Origin: Geosiphon pyriformis
Lineage: Eukaryota; Glomeromycota; Glomeromycetes; Archaeosporales; Geosiphonaceae
Length of the DNA stretch: 64,000 nucleotides
Reading direction: 5' to 3'
Assembly (NCBI GenBank): GCA_016748015.1
Contig: JAAOMT010000595.1
Location: 252,282-316,281 of the forward strand
The notes below the pieces were generated by a model. That model was given only the letters and a program-made list of their open reading frames with translations. It was not told where the DNA came from and ran no database searches. Position numbers and translations under genes: made by a program. Shown here in pieces: positions 13,064-24,111 of this stretch. Numbering within the stretch: the first letter of the stretch is position 1; each line of letters begins with the position of its first letter.

Positions 13064-13528
13064 TTAACAATTGATCCAAGCCCATCTTTTTCTCACTACT
13101 AAATCAGATTCTTTTTCATCAATCTGACCAACAATTTTACCTTGTTGGACTCTTTCTATATGTTCCACAACTCTGGTCAATATCCTCAACAACTTGTCAA
13201 TTGTGGTCAACTTTATCATTCGAATCTGCCATGGAAATACATCAAATGGGGCAATCTTTCCCTTTAATGTTAATAACAATAAATCATTTTCAATTTTGAC
13301 CTCTTGATCATATGTTGAGAGTTTTGGGTGCTTTGCCAGTCGTACGGTAAGTTCTCGAAGAATGAATGGTGTAATTGTTTTTTTGAAAATTTTGGAAACA
13401 CGTGAGAGTTTATGGTGTAGATGGCCGAGTTCGATATTCTGATAGATTTCACAGAGTAATTCTTGAGGAAGAGTTACTAGTGTTGGTGAAATTTGTTTGA
13501 CAATATTCGGACTTTTGTCTGAAGTCAT
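13064..13528 (-). CDS. Short F-box protein
   Basis: A single-exon frame of 154 residues. An F-box-like segment spans residues 15-60: TLVTLPQELLCEIYQNI, then a helix with KLSRVSKIFKKTITPFILREL, matching the LPxELLxxI...LxxVSkxFxxxxxPxLxrxL pattern. F-box proteins bring substrates to SCF ubiquitin ligases through Skp1. It is much shorter than usual: after about 100 residues beyond the F-box it ends in WAWINC and a stop, with no leucine-rich repeats. The downstream sequence in other frames is not clearly coding. It may be a truncated family member or an F-box-only protein. A TATAAATA box lies about 90 bases upstream of the ATG. Confidence 0.65.
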   Translation of the reverse strand: MTSDKSPNIVKQISPTLVTLPQELLCEIYQNIELGHLHHKLSRVSKIFKKTITPFILRELTVRLAKHPKLSTYDQEVKIENDLLLLTLKGKIAPFDVFPWQIRMIKLTTIDKLLRILTRVVEHIERVQQGKIVGQIDEKESDLVVRKRWAWINC

Positions 13529-13618
13529 TTTTAAATTTTTGTTCTAGTTTTTAAGGTTGTTTTCTCTTTTAAATATTTCAATTGAATTTTATTAGCCTAA
13601 AGATTTGAGAGTACATGT

Positions 13619-13626
13619 ATTTATAA
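13619..13626 (-). promoter_or_regulatory. TATA box of the short F-box gene
   Basis: The minus strand reads TTTATAAATA about 90 bases upstream of the ATG at 13528. Position and sequence fit a TATA element, but AT-rich surroundings make chance matches likely. Confidence 0.35.
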
Positions 13627-13629
13627 AGA

Positions 13630-14900
13630 AAAAATCTTTAGATTTATAATGTCCAAGAATTTTTGTGTATCCATTAGGATATTAGTAATACATGTACTTG
13701 CACAAACGGATAAATAATTAATCGTTCCTTCTAGAAACTTTTACTACTCTATGCTGATCTTTCATTTTTTTTGGAATTTTTAAAATTGCATGTTACTAAA
13801 TCAAATTAATGATATTTTAACATACATATAATTTCATTTTTTTTTGTTTGATTGGTCTTCGTATCATATAAACAATTCTTGTCAATAAGTTTTCAAAAAT
13901 ATCAATCTTGTAATAATTTTTAATACAGACAAAAAACAATTTTTTTAAGGCATTTGAGAAAATTCAAAGACATATAATATAAATTTCAAAAGTTTATAAT
14001 TGCAAAAAAATGGGTTTAAAGTATAAAATAAATAGATAAATATTTTTTGTCAAGATCTTACTAATTGAAAAAATGAGATATAAATATATGTATATATTTT
14101 TTACTAACTTTAATAAAATTTCGAATGGATTAAATTTATATGCTAAATGAAAAAATAGAGATGATTTTCTAGTATTATAAAAATTATTTTATAATTTTAT
14201 AATAATTACATTTTAATTATGTGAGTTCATGATTAAAATAGTTAAATATATTTATTTGTAATTAATTACATTTATATTGTATTATACTATATTATATCAT
14301 ATTATATGAAATATATCTATTGTTTAATTTTGACAACATTAATCTTTAGTGTTTTAATAAAAAAATTAATTTTTTATATTTTAGTAATATTTAGAAAAAC
14401 TATAATACTGGTTTTTTATGATAAGAAGTTTTTCATTAAATATTTATGATAAAAACTTAATATCTGAATAATTTATAATAATCAACCAATTGCTATTATT
14501 ATTATTATTATTATTATTATGCAAAATATCATAGTATTTACATGTTATAATATTTCATCACCAAAAAAATATAACAAATTTTTTTAATAACTAAAAAATA
14601 TTAAACCAAACATACCACTTTAGAAAAATTGTTATGCTCATTTTTAATTTTTCTAATTTTAAACCAATTAAAACAAAAATTTTGTTTTTCAAGCTTAAAC
14701 TGTGATCTTATTTAAAATAAAACTTATTGTAGGCACAAATCTGATTATCAACATTTTTAAGAATTCAAAAATAAAATGTTTAAATATTTTGAAAAATCAA
14801 AAAAGAAAAATTCTCCCTGCCCAAGGAAAGAGAGAAATATCAGTCACAATTTAAAATTTTATAATTTCATTCTTCAGGGTTACGATTATTCGTGCAGTTT
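13630..14900. other. AT-rich intergenic stretch with an (ATT)n microsatellite
   Basis: No coding frame or RNA gene seen. A trinucleotide ATT run occupies about 14493-14520. The rest is AT-rich with short palindromic AT words. Confidence 0.7.
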
Positions 14901-14920
14901 TTCATGAAATATCGGACCTG

Positions 14921-16116
14921 TCAACGTCCATTTCTTCTTCTCATTTCTGCTCCGGAAATACAATCCTTTTATTAGGAAAAAATTTTCGACCCCATAAATG
15001 ATTTATAAAGCTTCATTCAATTCGAAACAAAATTTTAAAGGAACTTACTCGATGATCCTTCCAATCCCTAGTCGATATACATTCATATACATTGGGGAAT
15101 GATGGTTTTTCCCAGGAACACATTCACATTGCTCTTGTCTTGGAATCCAATATTCCTTTTTCAGTGAAACATACATAATCTTTTTTTTTCTTCACTTAAA
15201 CCCAAACTAGGTGATAAGGGTGCCCAATCATCAACATAAGTCACTGGGAAAATTCGAAGTCTACTTCTTACATGTTGAACAAATCCAGAGTTTCCAATAC
15301 GTGGCATGCCGAATGTTACGACAATCGGTTTTGAATTTACATTATAATGTTCAAAAAATTCTAAGGCAGCAAATATCACAGAAGCTGTTCGTTTTAAAAG
15401 AGAGAAAACTTAGGTCGCTTAATTTAGGAAATCATTGTAATGAGATTATTATTTTTTACACCACCGCCTCTCCCAAATCCAGTGAATGTAAACAGATGTT
15501 TTAATTCAAGAAAATTTTGATCTTCAGTCAAAACTTTCATTTTTATCCAAAAGGCTTTACTGGCATCTTTTATAAAAAAACGATTCGACATATGCATCTT
15601 GGCCACCAAGAAATAGAAGAGCAATCCAAAGTTTCGGTTTTTATTTTGGTAAGTTGCTTCTCGACCATTAAAAGCAATCACGATTGGCTTTTTTCTGTTT
15701 GATAGCGAAGCACTAAAATTTTGTGGAATTCTAGCTTGAAATTTTTATTCAAGAAATGATTGAGTAGCTTGATTTTGGATTTTAAAACATTAAAAATTCT
15801 TTAAAGCTTAGAATTATTCTGACAGAATGCTTTTTTGGAATAATAGGCACGATTTTGCTAGCATAGTTAGAAATTTGCGTGAATCTATTTGATTTTTTAT
15901 ATAATGACTTTGTCCCGACGATAATTCTCGTCTCCAAAATTTAAGATTCCAAAGCTTTCCGCTTTTTCCAAATTTCGCATCTAAATATCTATTGTTAATT
16001 TTTGTTGAAGTTTCAATTTGCATGTCTTCATTCTTCGAAATACGATTCGCATAATAATATATGAAAAACCACAATGGCACTAAAATGGTTAAATATAGGA
16101 AAAATATTTTATTCAT
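14921..16116 (-). pseudogene. Class-3 lipase-like gene with frameshifts and a substituted nucleophile
   Basis: Predicted exons on minus are 16116-15824, 15712-15462, 15384-15049 and 14965-14921. Exon 1 begins MNKIFFLYLTILVPLWFF, a signal-peptide or anchor-like segment. Exon 2 contains PIVIAFNGRE and ends in the elbow TGFGRGG; exon 3 continues A then SVIFAALEFF. The elbow aligns with TGHSLGGA of class-3 lipases, placing Gly178 where the catalytic Ser belongs. FGMPRIGN and VDDWAP follow as expected. The frame then breaks at a run of A's (15181-15189): the family motif KEYWIP appears only in another frame, and YECIS just before the exon end lies in the third frame. Exon 4 starts DC, as in the intact relative at 39.2-40.9 kb. 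Two frameshifts argue for a pseudogene, though homopolymer sequencing errors could mimic them. A TATAAATAG box lies 65 bases upstream. Confidence 0.7.
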
Positions 16117-16180
16117 TAAAGGCTTATGAACTTAAAATAATGAGATTAAGTAGCAATTCAAATATTGTTTTGAAACGAAA

Positions 16181-16189
16181 CTATTTATA
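16181..16189 (-). promoter_or_regulatory. TATA box upstream of lipase-like pseudogene
   Basis: The minus strand reads ATTATAAATAG, 65 bases upstream of the ATG at 16116. The same TATAAATAG word stands about 50 bases before the DUF4419 gene at 25191. Confidence 0.45.
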
Positions 16190-16814
16190 ATACGGTGCCT
16201 TACCAAAATATTTCAATAAACCATTTCTTTAATTTGTGTTTGCAATATAAATATTCTTAATTATGTTAAATAAGATTAATCTAAATAAGAAAATTTATCA
16301 AAATATTGTTAGAATTATCATTTTTGGTTCATAATAACCACGAAATATGAAATTTTTTTCCTCCCCATGCAATTAACTTTTTTAAAAGTCTTATTAACAA
16401 TCTAATTAAGCTTGAGTCGAAAATGGCCAAGTGTTTAATTTGAAAAAGAAATTGAGAATATATTGAGAATATTTTTATATTTTAAGGTTATAATGATTTA
16501 AATCTTTTAAAATATTATTGATTCTTACTAATCAGAAAGAAATTAGCTTGTAATAATTCTTTAAGGTAAAGAATGCATACACTATATCTTAAATGTGAAG
16601 CTTTATTATGAATATCAGTCAAATACTTCAAAAGCAAATTATTTTATGGTGAGAGCTTTAAATATAATTTAAATGTCTTTAAAGAAAGCCTGGTATTTTA
16701 CGAATATGATTCTTATAGATTTAATTTTTTGCAAATAATGATCTATAGCACAAACACACATTCTGGAATTTCATTCAAAGTTTGTAAAATTAGAAAAAAA
16801 ACCCACCATAATTT

Positions 16815-17571
16815 CTAATAAGCCGTGATATAAAATTTATCACTAAAATTCAAAAAAATACCTCAGAAACAAAATCATTTTTTACCAACTTTTAAAACAT
16901 TTTAAATAAGTTGGAATTACCTATAAATAGTACAATGAGGCCCTTTTAGACCAGTTCCTCCCCAGGTTCTCAAGAAAAAACGAGTAGATCCTTCATTTGT
17001 ACCATACGTAATGAAATCCAAATTATTGGGTATATTAAATTTCATATCGATTTCAGCGATACCAGTCGAGTTGAAATGTTGATTCGGACCGGTCCAAAGA
17101 TCCGTGACCAAACCTTTATCGTGAAAAAGCTCAACGTTCAGGATTTCAACCACTTGAGATTCGTTCTTCTGGTAGGTGAGATGAATTGTTTCTCCTTTTT
17201 TGAAGACTTTACCGCCTAATGGTGTTATCAATTTGAAATCTTGAAATTGGAGGAAAATAAATTATATTTTACTAAAAAATCATATTTTATCATATATTGA
17301 TAAGAATAAATTTTTAGAATATGCATACTTTTACATTGGTTCTCAATAGAATAAAAATCGGCTGCAAGGATTTAGATACAAATTTTAATATCACGAGACG
17401 TTTAATTCCAAATTCCAAATCCCGAATTTATTTTCACAACAAATTACCATTTTTTAACCTCTGAATAGAAGATGCAGCAACATAATTGTTCAATTGAAGG
17501 ACATATATGGCAAAAAAACAAAATGAAAGCAGGAAGAAGAATTTTGGGCTTTGAAATTTTCGATTTAACAT
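16815..17571 (-). CDS. Secreted Kre9/Knh1-like (Ser-Thr GPI family) domain protein, three exons
   Basis: Predicted exons on minus are 17571-17448, 17239-16921 and 16842-16815, with consistent phases, giving 156 residues. Exon 1 (about 41 residues) encodes a signal peptide: MLNRKFQSPK, then FFFLLSFCFFAIYVL, ending AASSIQ. The mature part begins ITPLGGKVFKKGETIHLTY, the hallmark start of the fungal cell-wall Kre9/Knh1-type domain (ITxPxGGxxxxxGxxxxxxW), with Tyr where Trp is usual. It continues VEILNVELFHD.., LWTGPNQHFNSTGIAEIDM and FFLRTWGG. This fold occurs in small secreted or cell-surface proteins; the Kre9 family is linked to beta-1,6-glucan assembly. No Ser/Thr-rich tail or GPI signal follows: the last exon adds only nine residues (DKFYITAY and stop). 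It is therefore probably a small soluble secreted protein rather than an anchored one. Confidence 0.75.
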
Positions 17572-17859
17572 TTTAATAATGGGTTCCTGCTCTTTACTAT
17601 ATTTAGGATGAATAATAATGATTAAATAAATTTCTGCAGATAAGTCTATAGAGAAGAACTTATTTAAATTGAAGTTTATTTTAGTACTTGTTAATCAAGC
17701 GAGGGCTTAAATTGCTTCTTTTATAATTCTTATAATTTTGTTCCTTAAACTTGATGTGCTATGATGATATATTAATGACTCATAAATAGAAACCTATGTC
17801 ATACTAACATAATTCCTATAATCACACCATTTGTAATAATATAGCTTTTTTCACCATTT

Positions 17860-19660
17860 AATTTTCTAGACGGTGGATTAAAAATCGATATTTTTTGTGT
17901 CTCACTAAATAGTTCTGTAAGAACAAAGTATCCAAGTTTGGTGCTATCGGAAGCTAGGAATGGCCGGCTATCCTCGGGATACAGAATTATTGGGGGTTTT
18001 GGGGCACTCGACAGAGTTTAGATCTGTCAGAAGCCAGTAATCGTATAGTCGAATACCGGCCTTGAGTTAAAAATGGCCCACTTAAGTAGTTATTGACTAG
18101 CTATGGCTAAAACAAAATGATCAACTTTTTTTTTGTCAAGTCATGCTATCTTCGCGCGAAATTCATGCAACAGCGTCACGTTAATTGGATGCCTGAATGC
18201 TCCTCTCGACTCCTTTCGAAACTATGCCTTAGACAAGTACAACATTGCCCTTCATCAAGCTATAAAGTGCTGCAAGAATCTGATGAAAAAATGAAATAAT
18301 GGCTGATATGTACATACTCTAAAAAATGCTTTACTTCAAGCGTATTGGAAAAGCAGTATTTTCCCTTACTAGTAAGTGTATTGCGGACTAGACTGTTTGG
18401 TTAAATGAGGAGAGAGCAATCTATTTAATCATTCAAAACTTTTGAAAATTTTTCGTGGCCGCTAATTGTCTATATTTGATAGAATCTGAACCATAAAGTT
18501 ATCCCTCAAACCTAAACGCAAGTTCACAGGTAACTAACACGATCATTCAAAACCCAATATCATCTAAGGCATTATTAATATTTTGACCATTCATCAAACG
18601 TGAAAGTATGCTAAACATTTTGATTATTGTTCTGCAGATAGATGATTTGCTGGGATCAAGGGTATAAATCCAGTCCAGTATGTAAACAAAAGCTGAGAAA
18701 AAGTGCATGAAAGCTTTGGGAAAGTTTAAATGTACTCAATTATTCCGCAATCTGCTAATGAGAAAAATAGGATGTCGATTTTTTGGCAAATATCGATTCA
18801 AAACCAATTATTGGAATTTTGCTAATCACTGATTATGGAAAAACGTATACCCGACAATGAGGGTTGAAAAGAGATTCAACATTGAGATCACCTGCAGTTT
18901 GGAAGTGCCAGAAGGTTCTATCGACTTCGCCACTTGCTGTATAGAAAAATATTCACGTCGAATTTCGTTGGGAGATTGTTTTCTATTTTCGTACTGCTTT
19001 TTTCAAAACCCAAACTTTTCGCAGCGATAGTGACGATTTGGCGACCTTAATTTTCACCTGGTCGTTTAGTTAAACCTGGGGTGTGTACCTTGATATGTAA
19101 AACATATTGCGTGTAGCTAGGAGTGAGGAGAGAATGAGCATCAGAGAACAGCAAAAAGTGGCTCTAGGAAAGTAGGCTAAAGATGTCAAAGTAAAGTTGG
19201 ATGTTCAATGACCATGTTGGATAAGTTGAAGACAATTGGATTTGTATATGAAGGTGAATTCTGATAATTATGTGTGGAAAGTTTGTCATCGTCCTTTTAA
19301 CGTTCCCATTGTGTGGTTTATAATTATTATTTCGGATGAGATCAACAAAAATATTACTGGACTTGGACTCTTTGAAAGATACGTGTGTTGGCTAATTGGT
19401 GGGAACATCTACAAAAGGTTGCTGATAACATAATTGCAGACAGGTTGAAAGATGCTTCACTCATCAATTTGTGTGCTCATAGTTTGGGGGCACCTAGCTG
19501 ATGATAACATTGAGGTCTTGGGATGTTTGAAGTGCGAGAGTCTGAAGATAGTAATTTCAGAAGTAATGAATTTTTGATTCTGCTCTTAACTACGGATGCA
19601 AGACAATATTTTAGTAGATTGCATATTTTTTTAGCTTAATTTGTATGGAAGTTTTATAAT
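17860..19660 (+). pseudogene. Decayed retroelement-like coding island
   Basis: GC-richer than its surroundings. One plus-strand frame from about 17899 to 18296 reads as protein throughout (SLNSSVRTKYPSLVLSEARN early; LIGCLNAPLDSFRNYALDKY late) but is cut by in-frame TAG, TAG, TGA and TGA. Further pieces lie beyond 18300. Near 19390-19495 another frame reads NWWEHLQKVADNII and then CAHSLGAPS. The WW-containing stretch resembles linker regions of Glomeromycotina retroelement polyproteins, but I see no polymerase YxDD box or zinc knuckle. The family is therefore inferred from overall character only. Status as decayed coding DNA is better supported than its identity. Confidence 0.45.
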
Positions 19661-19829
19661 TTATAAGAATACAAATGATATTGATAGTATACGAAATTTC
19701 GGGGACATTCGTATTTTTTTCTTTATATTCTTTCACTGTAAACATAAGAATAAGTTATCTATTATATTAGCCACTAAGTGTTTGCTCTTCAGCGTCCTAA
19801 AATTTCGAGCTGCAGTGTGCACGACATAG

Positions 19830-21540
19830 AAAATTAAGATCTCGTCTATATCCATTGCCAAAAATTATTCATAATAGCGATAAAGATGTTTTTTTATTTG
19901 ATTACCATCTCAATCACATGGGGCATGCTTTCACAAAGTCATAAATATAATTAAGAGGAAAGATGAAATTAATTAAAAAATAGCATTATTAGAGTAAAAA
20001 ATAACCTAACCAATTTACTAAAAATAATAGAAATAAATACGTATTTAAGAAAAAATATAAACCATAATCTTTGTTATTTAATAGTCATAAATTTTAGTTT
20101 AAAAAATAAAATTTTTTTTTAATCATTTTACTATTTAATACTAGTCACGGTAATTTTTTTTAATGAAAAATTATTAATTTGACTGCTATATTTTTTTAAG
20201 TTGTATAGCTAATATTTTTAAAAATAAAAAATTATAGTTTTATTAAGGTTTATTTTTTAAAATTTATACATTAATTAATATTTTTGATAAATTTTATTTA
20301 TTAAAAACTGCTTTTTTATTTTATTTTAAAGATTATAATTAAATAAACAAAACTACTATTGAATTTTTCATTTTGTTAATATATATATTCTGAATTATTT
20401 TATTATTCAATTTTTAATATTACAACATATTTTTCAATTTAAATATTATTAGTAAGTATAGTATAACATAACATAATATAATATAATATAATATAATGTA
20501 ATGTAAAAAACAATACTAAAATATAAATAAATAATAATAACATATTATTATTATTAATTAATATTTTATAAAACAATTTTTTACAGTTCTAGAAGTTTTT
20601 ATTCATATATTTATCAAAAAAGGCAATAAAACTCTACTTGTTAAAGCAATAATTATTGTCTTAATAATTAAATTAATAGCTAATTCTAAAAATAGGAGGG
20701 GAGAACGGGCGAAGAGGGCTCCCACTGGAGACTGTAAAAATGATCAGCTGTTCACCAAATAATTTTTCTGAACAAATATTTCCAAAATAATAGATTGACT
20801 ATTTAATAATCCAGATCTGAATTTAATCAAAAATTTATAAAATATTACTATAAAGGATGAAATTCTATTTCAAATACAAATTTGGTTAGATTAATGCATT
20901 ATAGGTGTGAGATAATAATAGAAAATTATAGTGAATGTATCTTTATTAAGAATTGTATTAAATAAATTTTCAGTTTTTTGTCTTTTAAACATGATATTAT
21001 TTGTTATAATTATTTTAGCCATTATAAAGTCTCAAGGCTTTCAAAATAAAATGATATTTAGCGAATTTTTACAGAAATTTGCACAATTCGCTTAGAAAAT
21101 GGAACATAAAATATTTAATAAATACAGCCCTAGCAGAAAATAATGGGCAAAATTTTCTTTGAATTACAAATTTTTTTTAAATGCAAGATAACTTAATATC
21201 AATGTTATAATATATTTAAAAACTAATATTTATTATGTTCTCTTGCATTTATACAAACTTAGTTTTTAAATTTCCAAATTTATAAATCACGCTCAAATTT
21301 TAATACACATATTGATTGAATCAGCTTAAGACATTTAAGATGCAGTAATTATGTATTACTGTATTTCTTATGTATCACACGAAACCTAAATCGTTTTATT
21401 CTTGTCGCAACTTGTTTGGCATCTTTATTTACTATAGCTACTTAATACGATTTTTAGGAATAAATAATAAATCCGAACCCCGCCTTTAAAAAATTACTTT
21501 TTAAAAAGCTTCTTCTCATAAAGTATTCACATTTTATCCA
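19830..21540. other. AT-rich stretch with a pentanucleotide repeat
   Basis: 19930-20640 is near-pure AT, including an (ATAAT)n tandem run at about 20463-20502. 20640-21540 is more complex and includes a short GC-rich patch (20695-20740), but shows no open frame, no splice-bounded exon and no RNA fold that I can support. Confidence 0.65.
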
Positions 21541-21600
21541 TCCTATACTTTATCCACACCATGGAAATCCTTGTAATTAAAAGAACTCGTCTAGAAGCTC

Positions 21601-21692
21601 ATGATTGTAACGAGTATTATCGGTGGTAAGGACTTTTCAAGCGGTAATAAAGTAGTTGATGAAATAATAAAGAATCCAATCTATACACCACC

Positions 21693-21741
<49 letters not shown>

Positions 21742-22022
21742 GATTGTACTGTTATTTATTATGAATGGATTCCGTGGGAGCGTTTGTCGAATATCAACGA
21801 AATTGCTAGAGGAGGGTTCGGTGTAATTTATAAAGCAACTTATATCGATGGACTAAAGTAAGACTATTTATAATATCAAATTTGCATGCACAGCAGTAAT
21901 TTGTTTTATCATTTAGAATGCTCCCTTGCGACTCTTTCACACTTATTGCATCATGTCCAGAATATTGGTCTCCATTGCAAGAAGAGAATTATTTGGTAGC
22001 TGATTTGTGTTTAGCAAAATAA
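21601..22022 (+). pseudogene. Truncated TKL-type protein kinase N-terminus with poly-Asn tract
   Basis: Exon 1 (21601-21857) encodes a leader, a run of about 15 Asn from an AAT microsatellite (21695-21740), then YYEWIPWERLSNINEIARGG followed by FGVIYKATYIDGLK. The EWIPWE lead-in and GGFGVIYKA glycine loop match the start of kinase domains in the large Glomeromycotina TKL-like family. The next splice (GTAAG to ATTTAG) joins exon 2 (21917-22022), which adds only 34 residues without a VALK lysine, HRD or DFG motif, and then a stop. A working kinase domain needs about 230 more residues, so this is a remnant or a very short gene. The surviving part would bind at most the nucleotide loop. I classify it as a truncated kinase with good confidence for the family. 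Confidence 0.65.
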
Positions 22023-22696
22023 TAAATCTAAAAATTTTCATATTTTTATAATTTAATTTTTCTTTTGTGACGCAAATTTATCCTTATACCATGCATGAAA
22101 ACTTCTCATTCGTTTGGTTTCAGGTATTTATAGTCAATTTCCTCGCGAGTTTTTATCCCGAATACTAATCTTTACTATTCTAAAGATCATGAATTGTTTA
22201 AAATTTTCTTGCCCTTAAAGTAGATTGAATTCAAAAGATCTTAACATGGATTAATTCAGAAATATTATAGTAAGTTTGATGAACTAGCTATTTCTAGTTC
22301 ATATTTAAAAATTCAGGTTTAACAACTTGTAATTTATTGAATTTCTAAACCAAAACAAAATAAAAAATAATTGTGTCATCGATTTAAAAATTTTTTGTTT
22401 ATCAATTTACAAAATTGAAAATCACGACACTCCCCGTATCATTAGAATTTCTTCATAGAATCGATTAAATTAATAACAAAGGAAACCAAACATTATTTAA
22501 ATATCTTTTTAATAAAATTTCCGCAGTATTTACGAGAAAAAGGTTATTTTTTTGATGCCATAAGCGAAGATTATGCCTCTCTTTTTATAGGATATATTTA
22601 ACAGAAATACTGATAAGAGATTTTGACTTATAGTTTTCATTAATTTTGGGAAAAAAAGAAATATTTCGATTAATAAATTTTAATAATAGATATTCG

Positions 22697-23160
22697 GATT
22701 TAACAATATTCCCACTGATATAATAATTTCTTCAAATGTCCATAAGGCTCTGCTACCCAACATATAAAAATCGTCTTTTTAATATGTTTGGTTTTTTCTT
22801 GTGTATCAAAGTCCTGTTTTTGCATAATCATTTCTTGATCGACCTCTCGGGTGTGGGGTTTCCGACTATCCTTGAATGCTTTCTTATTGCATAGATTCTG
22901 GTGATTAGAAGCTACAAAAGCTAAATATATTGGAATTATACTCTTTTTTAAGAACTTTATTGTGTAAATAAGACTTGTAATTCGGTTTTTACTTGCGAAA
23001 AAAATTTGAAAATGAAATTCTGATTGCATATATTTTTAATCTCTTTGTAGACATACTTTTTGGCGTTAACGCAATCCGATACGGTTGAACTTAGCTCATT
23101 ACGAACGGTTAATGCTATGCGTGTTATTTCCTCAATAATTATTGTGCTCATTGTAACCAT
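22697..23160 (-). CDS. Possible two-exon hypothetical gene
   Basis: The frame at 23160-22957 opens MVTMSTIIIEEITRIALTVR. A second frame ending at 22700 reads protein-like from about 22920 (AFVASNHQNL.., KPHTREVDQEMIMQKQ, AEPYGHLKKLLYQWEY). They could be exons of one gene with a donor near 22997 (CAAGTAAA) and an acceptor near 22925 (TTAG), but the phases I tried do not agree, so the model is unresolved. I do not recognise a family. It could equally be two unrelated chance frames. Confidence 0.25.
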
Positions 23161-23340
23161 ACGACACTATCAAAATCTTGATTAATCAAGAAAATTCTCC
23201 AAAAATCACAACGATCCTACCAATAACTGCGAACTTCGCTAGATTCCTTCCCAATTACATTACTTCATGTCCTTACCATAATCACATGAACAGAAGAAAT
23301 TAATTTCCTTACCTTAATTTTCGCATCAATAATTGAAATT

Positions 23341-23860
23341 ATTATATCGTTTTTGATCACTTATGATCCTGAAACTAAAACCCTGTTTAGCACAGCGGAC
23401 ATCCCTAAAAGTTCTGAAGATAATCCCCAACCGTATATCGTTGAGAGAAAACACTTTAAATTGTCTAAGTGGTGGAATTTTGATGTTGAGATTATTGCAA
23501 CCTGGAACTCTACCACCATTTACTGTGATAGCGATCACACAAACGAATTCCACTGGCATTCCAGCTCAAGGTGCTCATAATATGGCTTTCATGCCACCAA
23601 ATAACGATGTTTATTATATGTCATCCGTGCCACCAAATAATGGTGTTCATGATATGTCTTTCGTGCCTATCTCATCAACAACATTTTCCACAACAATTCG
23701 CCACAGATTTCATCTAATCCGAATGACCAAGCACAGCATCAGTCACAACTTTCATCTCAACACCAAATAGTTTCTACCTCAAGTCCACAACTAGCTTTCA
23801 ATCATAGTCATAACTACACCACAAAACCAATAATAAAGTCGTTGATATCGGTAAAAAAAA
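23341..23860 (+). pseudogene. Frameshifted Q/S/N-rich gene of unknown family
   Basis: Three consecutive plus-strand pieces look like one protein split over frames. 23353-23460 reads DPETKTLFSTADIPKSSEDN, then QPYIVERKHFKLS. From about 23458 a shifted frame reads GGILMLRLLQPGTLPPFTVI, then AITQTNSTG. It goes on with two near-repeats of the form MxxxPPNNxVxxMSxVP at 23585-23670. From about 23675 a third frame continues with NSPQISSNPNDQAQHQSQLS and ends about 23850. The low-complexity Gln/Ser/Asn tail is typical of fungal transcription factors, but no DNA-binding domain is visible. Each piece loses coding character where the next begins, which is why I read frameshifts and not introns. Homopolymer errors are less likely here because no long runs sit at the breaks. 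Confidence 0.45.
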
Positions 23861-24111
23861 TTAGAATCTCGAATTTTTTTATTCGAAGCTAATGATGGAA
23901 TTTCTATCTAGTAATGTTTTTTGTAATTCTTTGTAATTTTATTCCATCAATATTTATTATCTTTTTTATAGTTAGACTGGCACCAAAGTTTAACTTTAAT
24001 CATTTTAAGAAAGCAGCAAGCTTTTTAAGTGAGGAAAATATTTCAATTGAACTTAAAAAAACAAAATTTCCGATTTTTTTATTCTCCTTAATTGATATTG
24101 AGTAGTTAATA

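Noticed and set aside
19440-19495. CAHSLGAPS read as a lipase nucleophile elbow
   Set aside because: Lies in a decayed island without any other lipase motif and is followed at once by three stops; chance resemblance.
23326-23559. Minus-strand ORF over the frameshifted Q/S/N-rich gene
   Set aside because: Shadow of the plus-strand coding pieces, which have clearer protein character.
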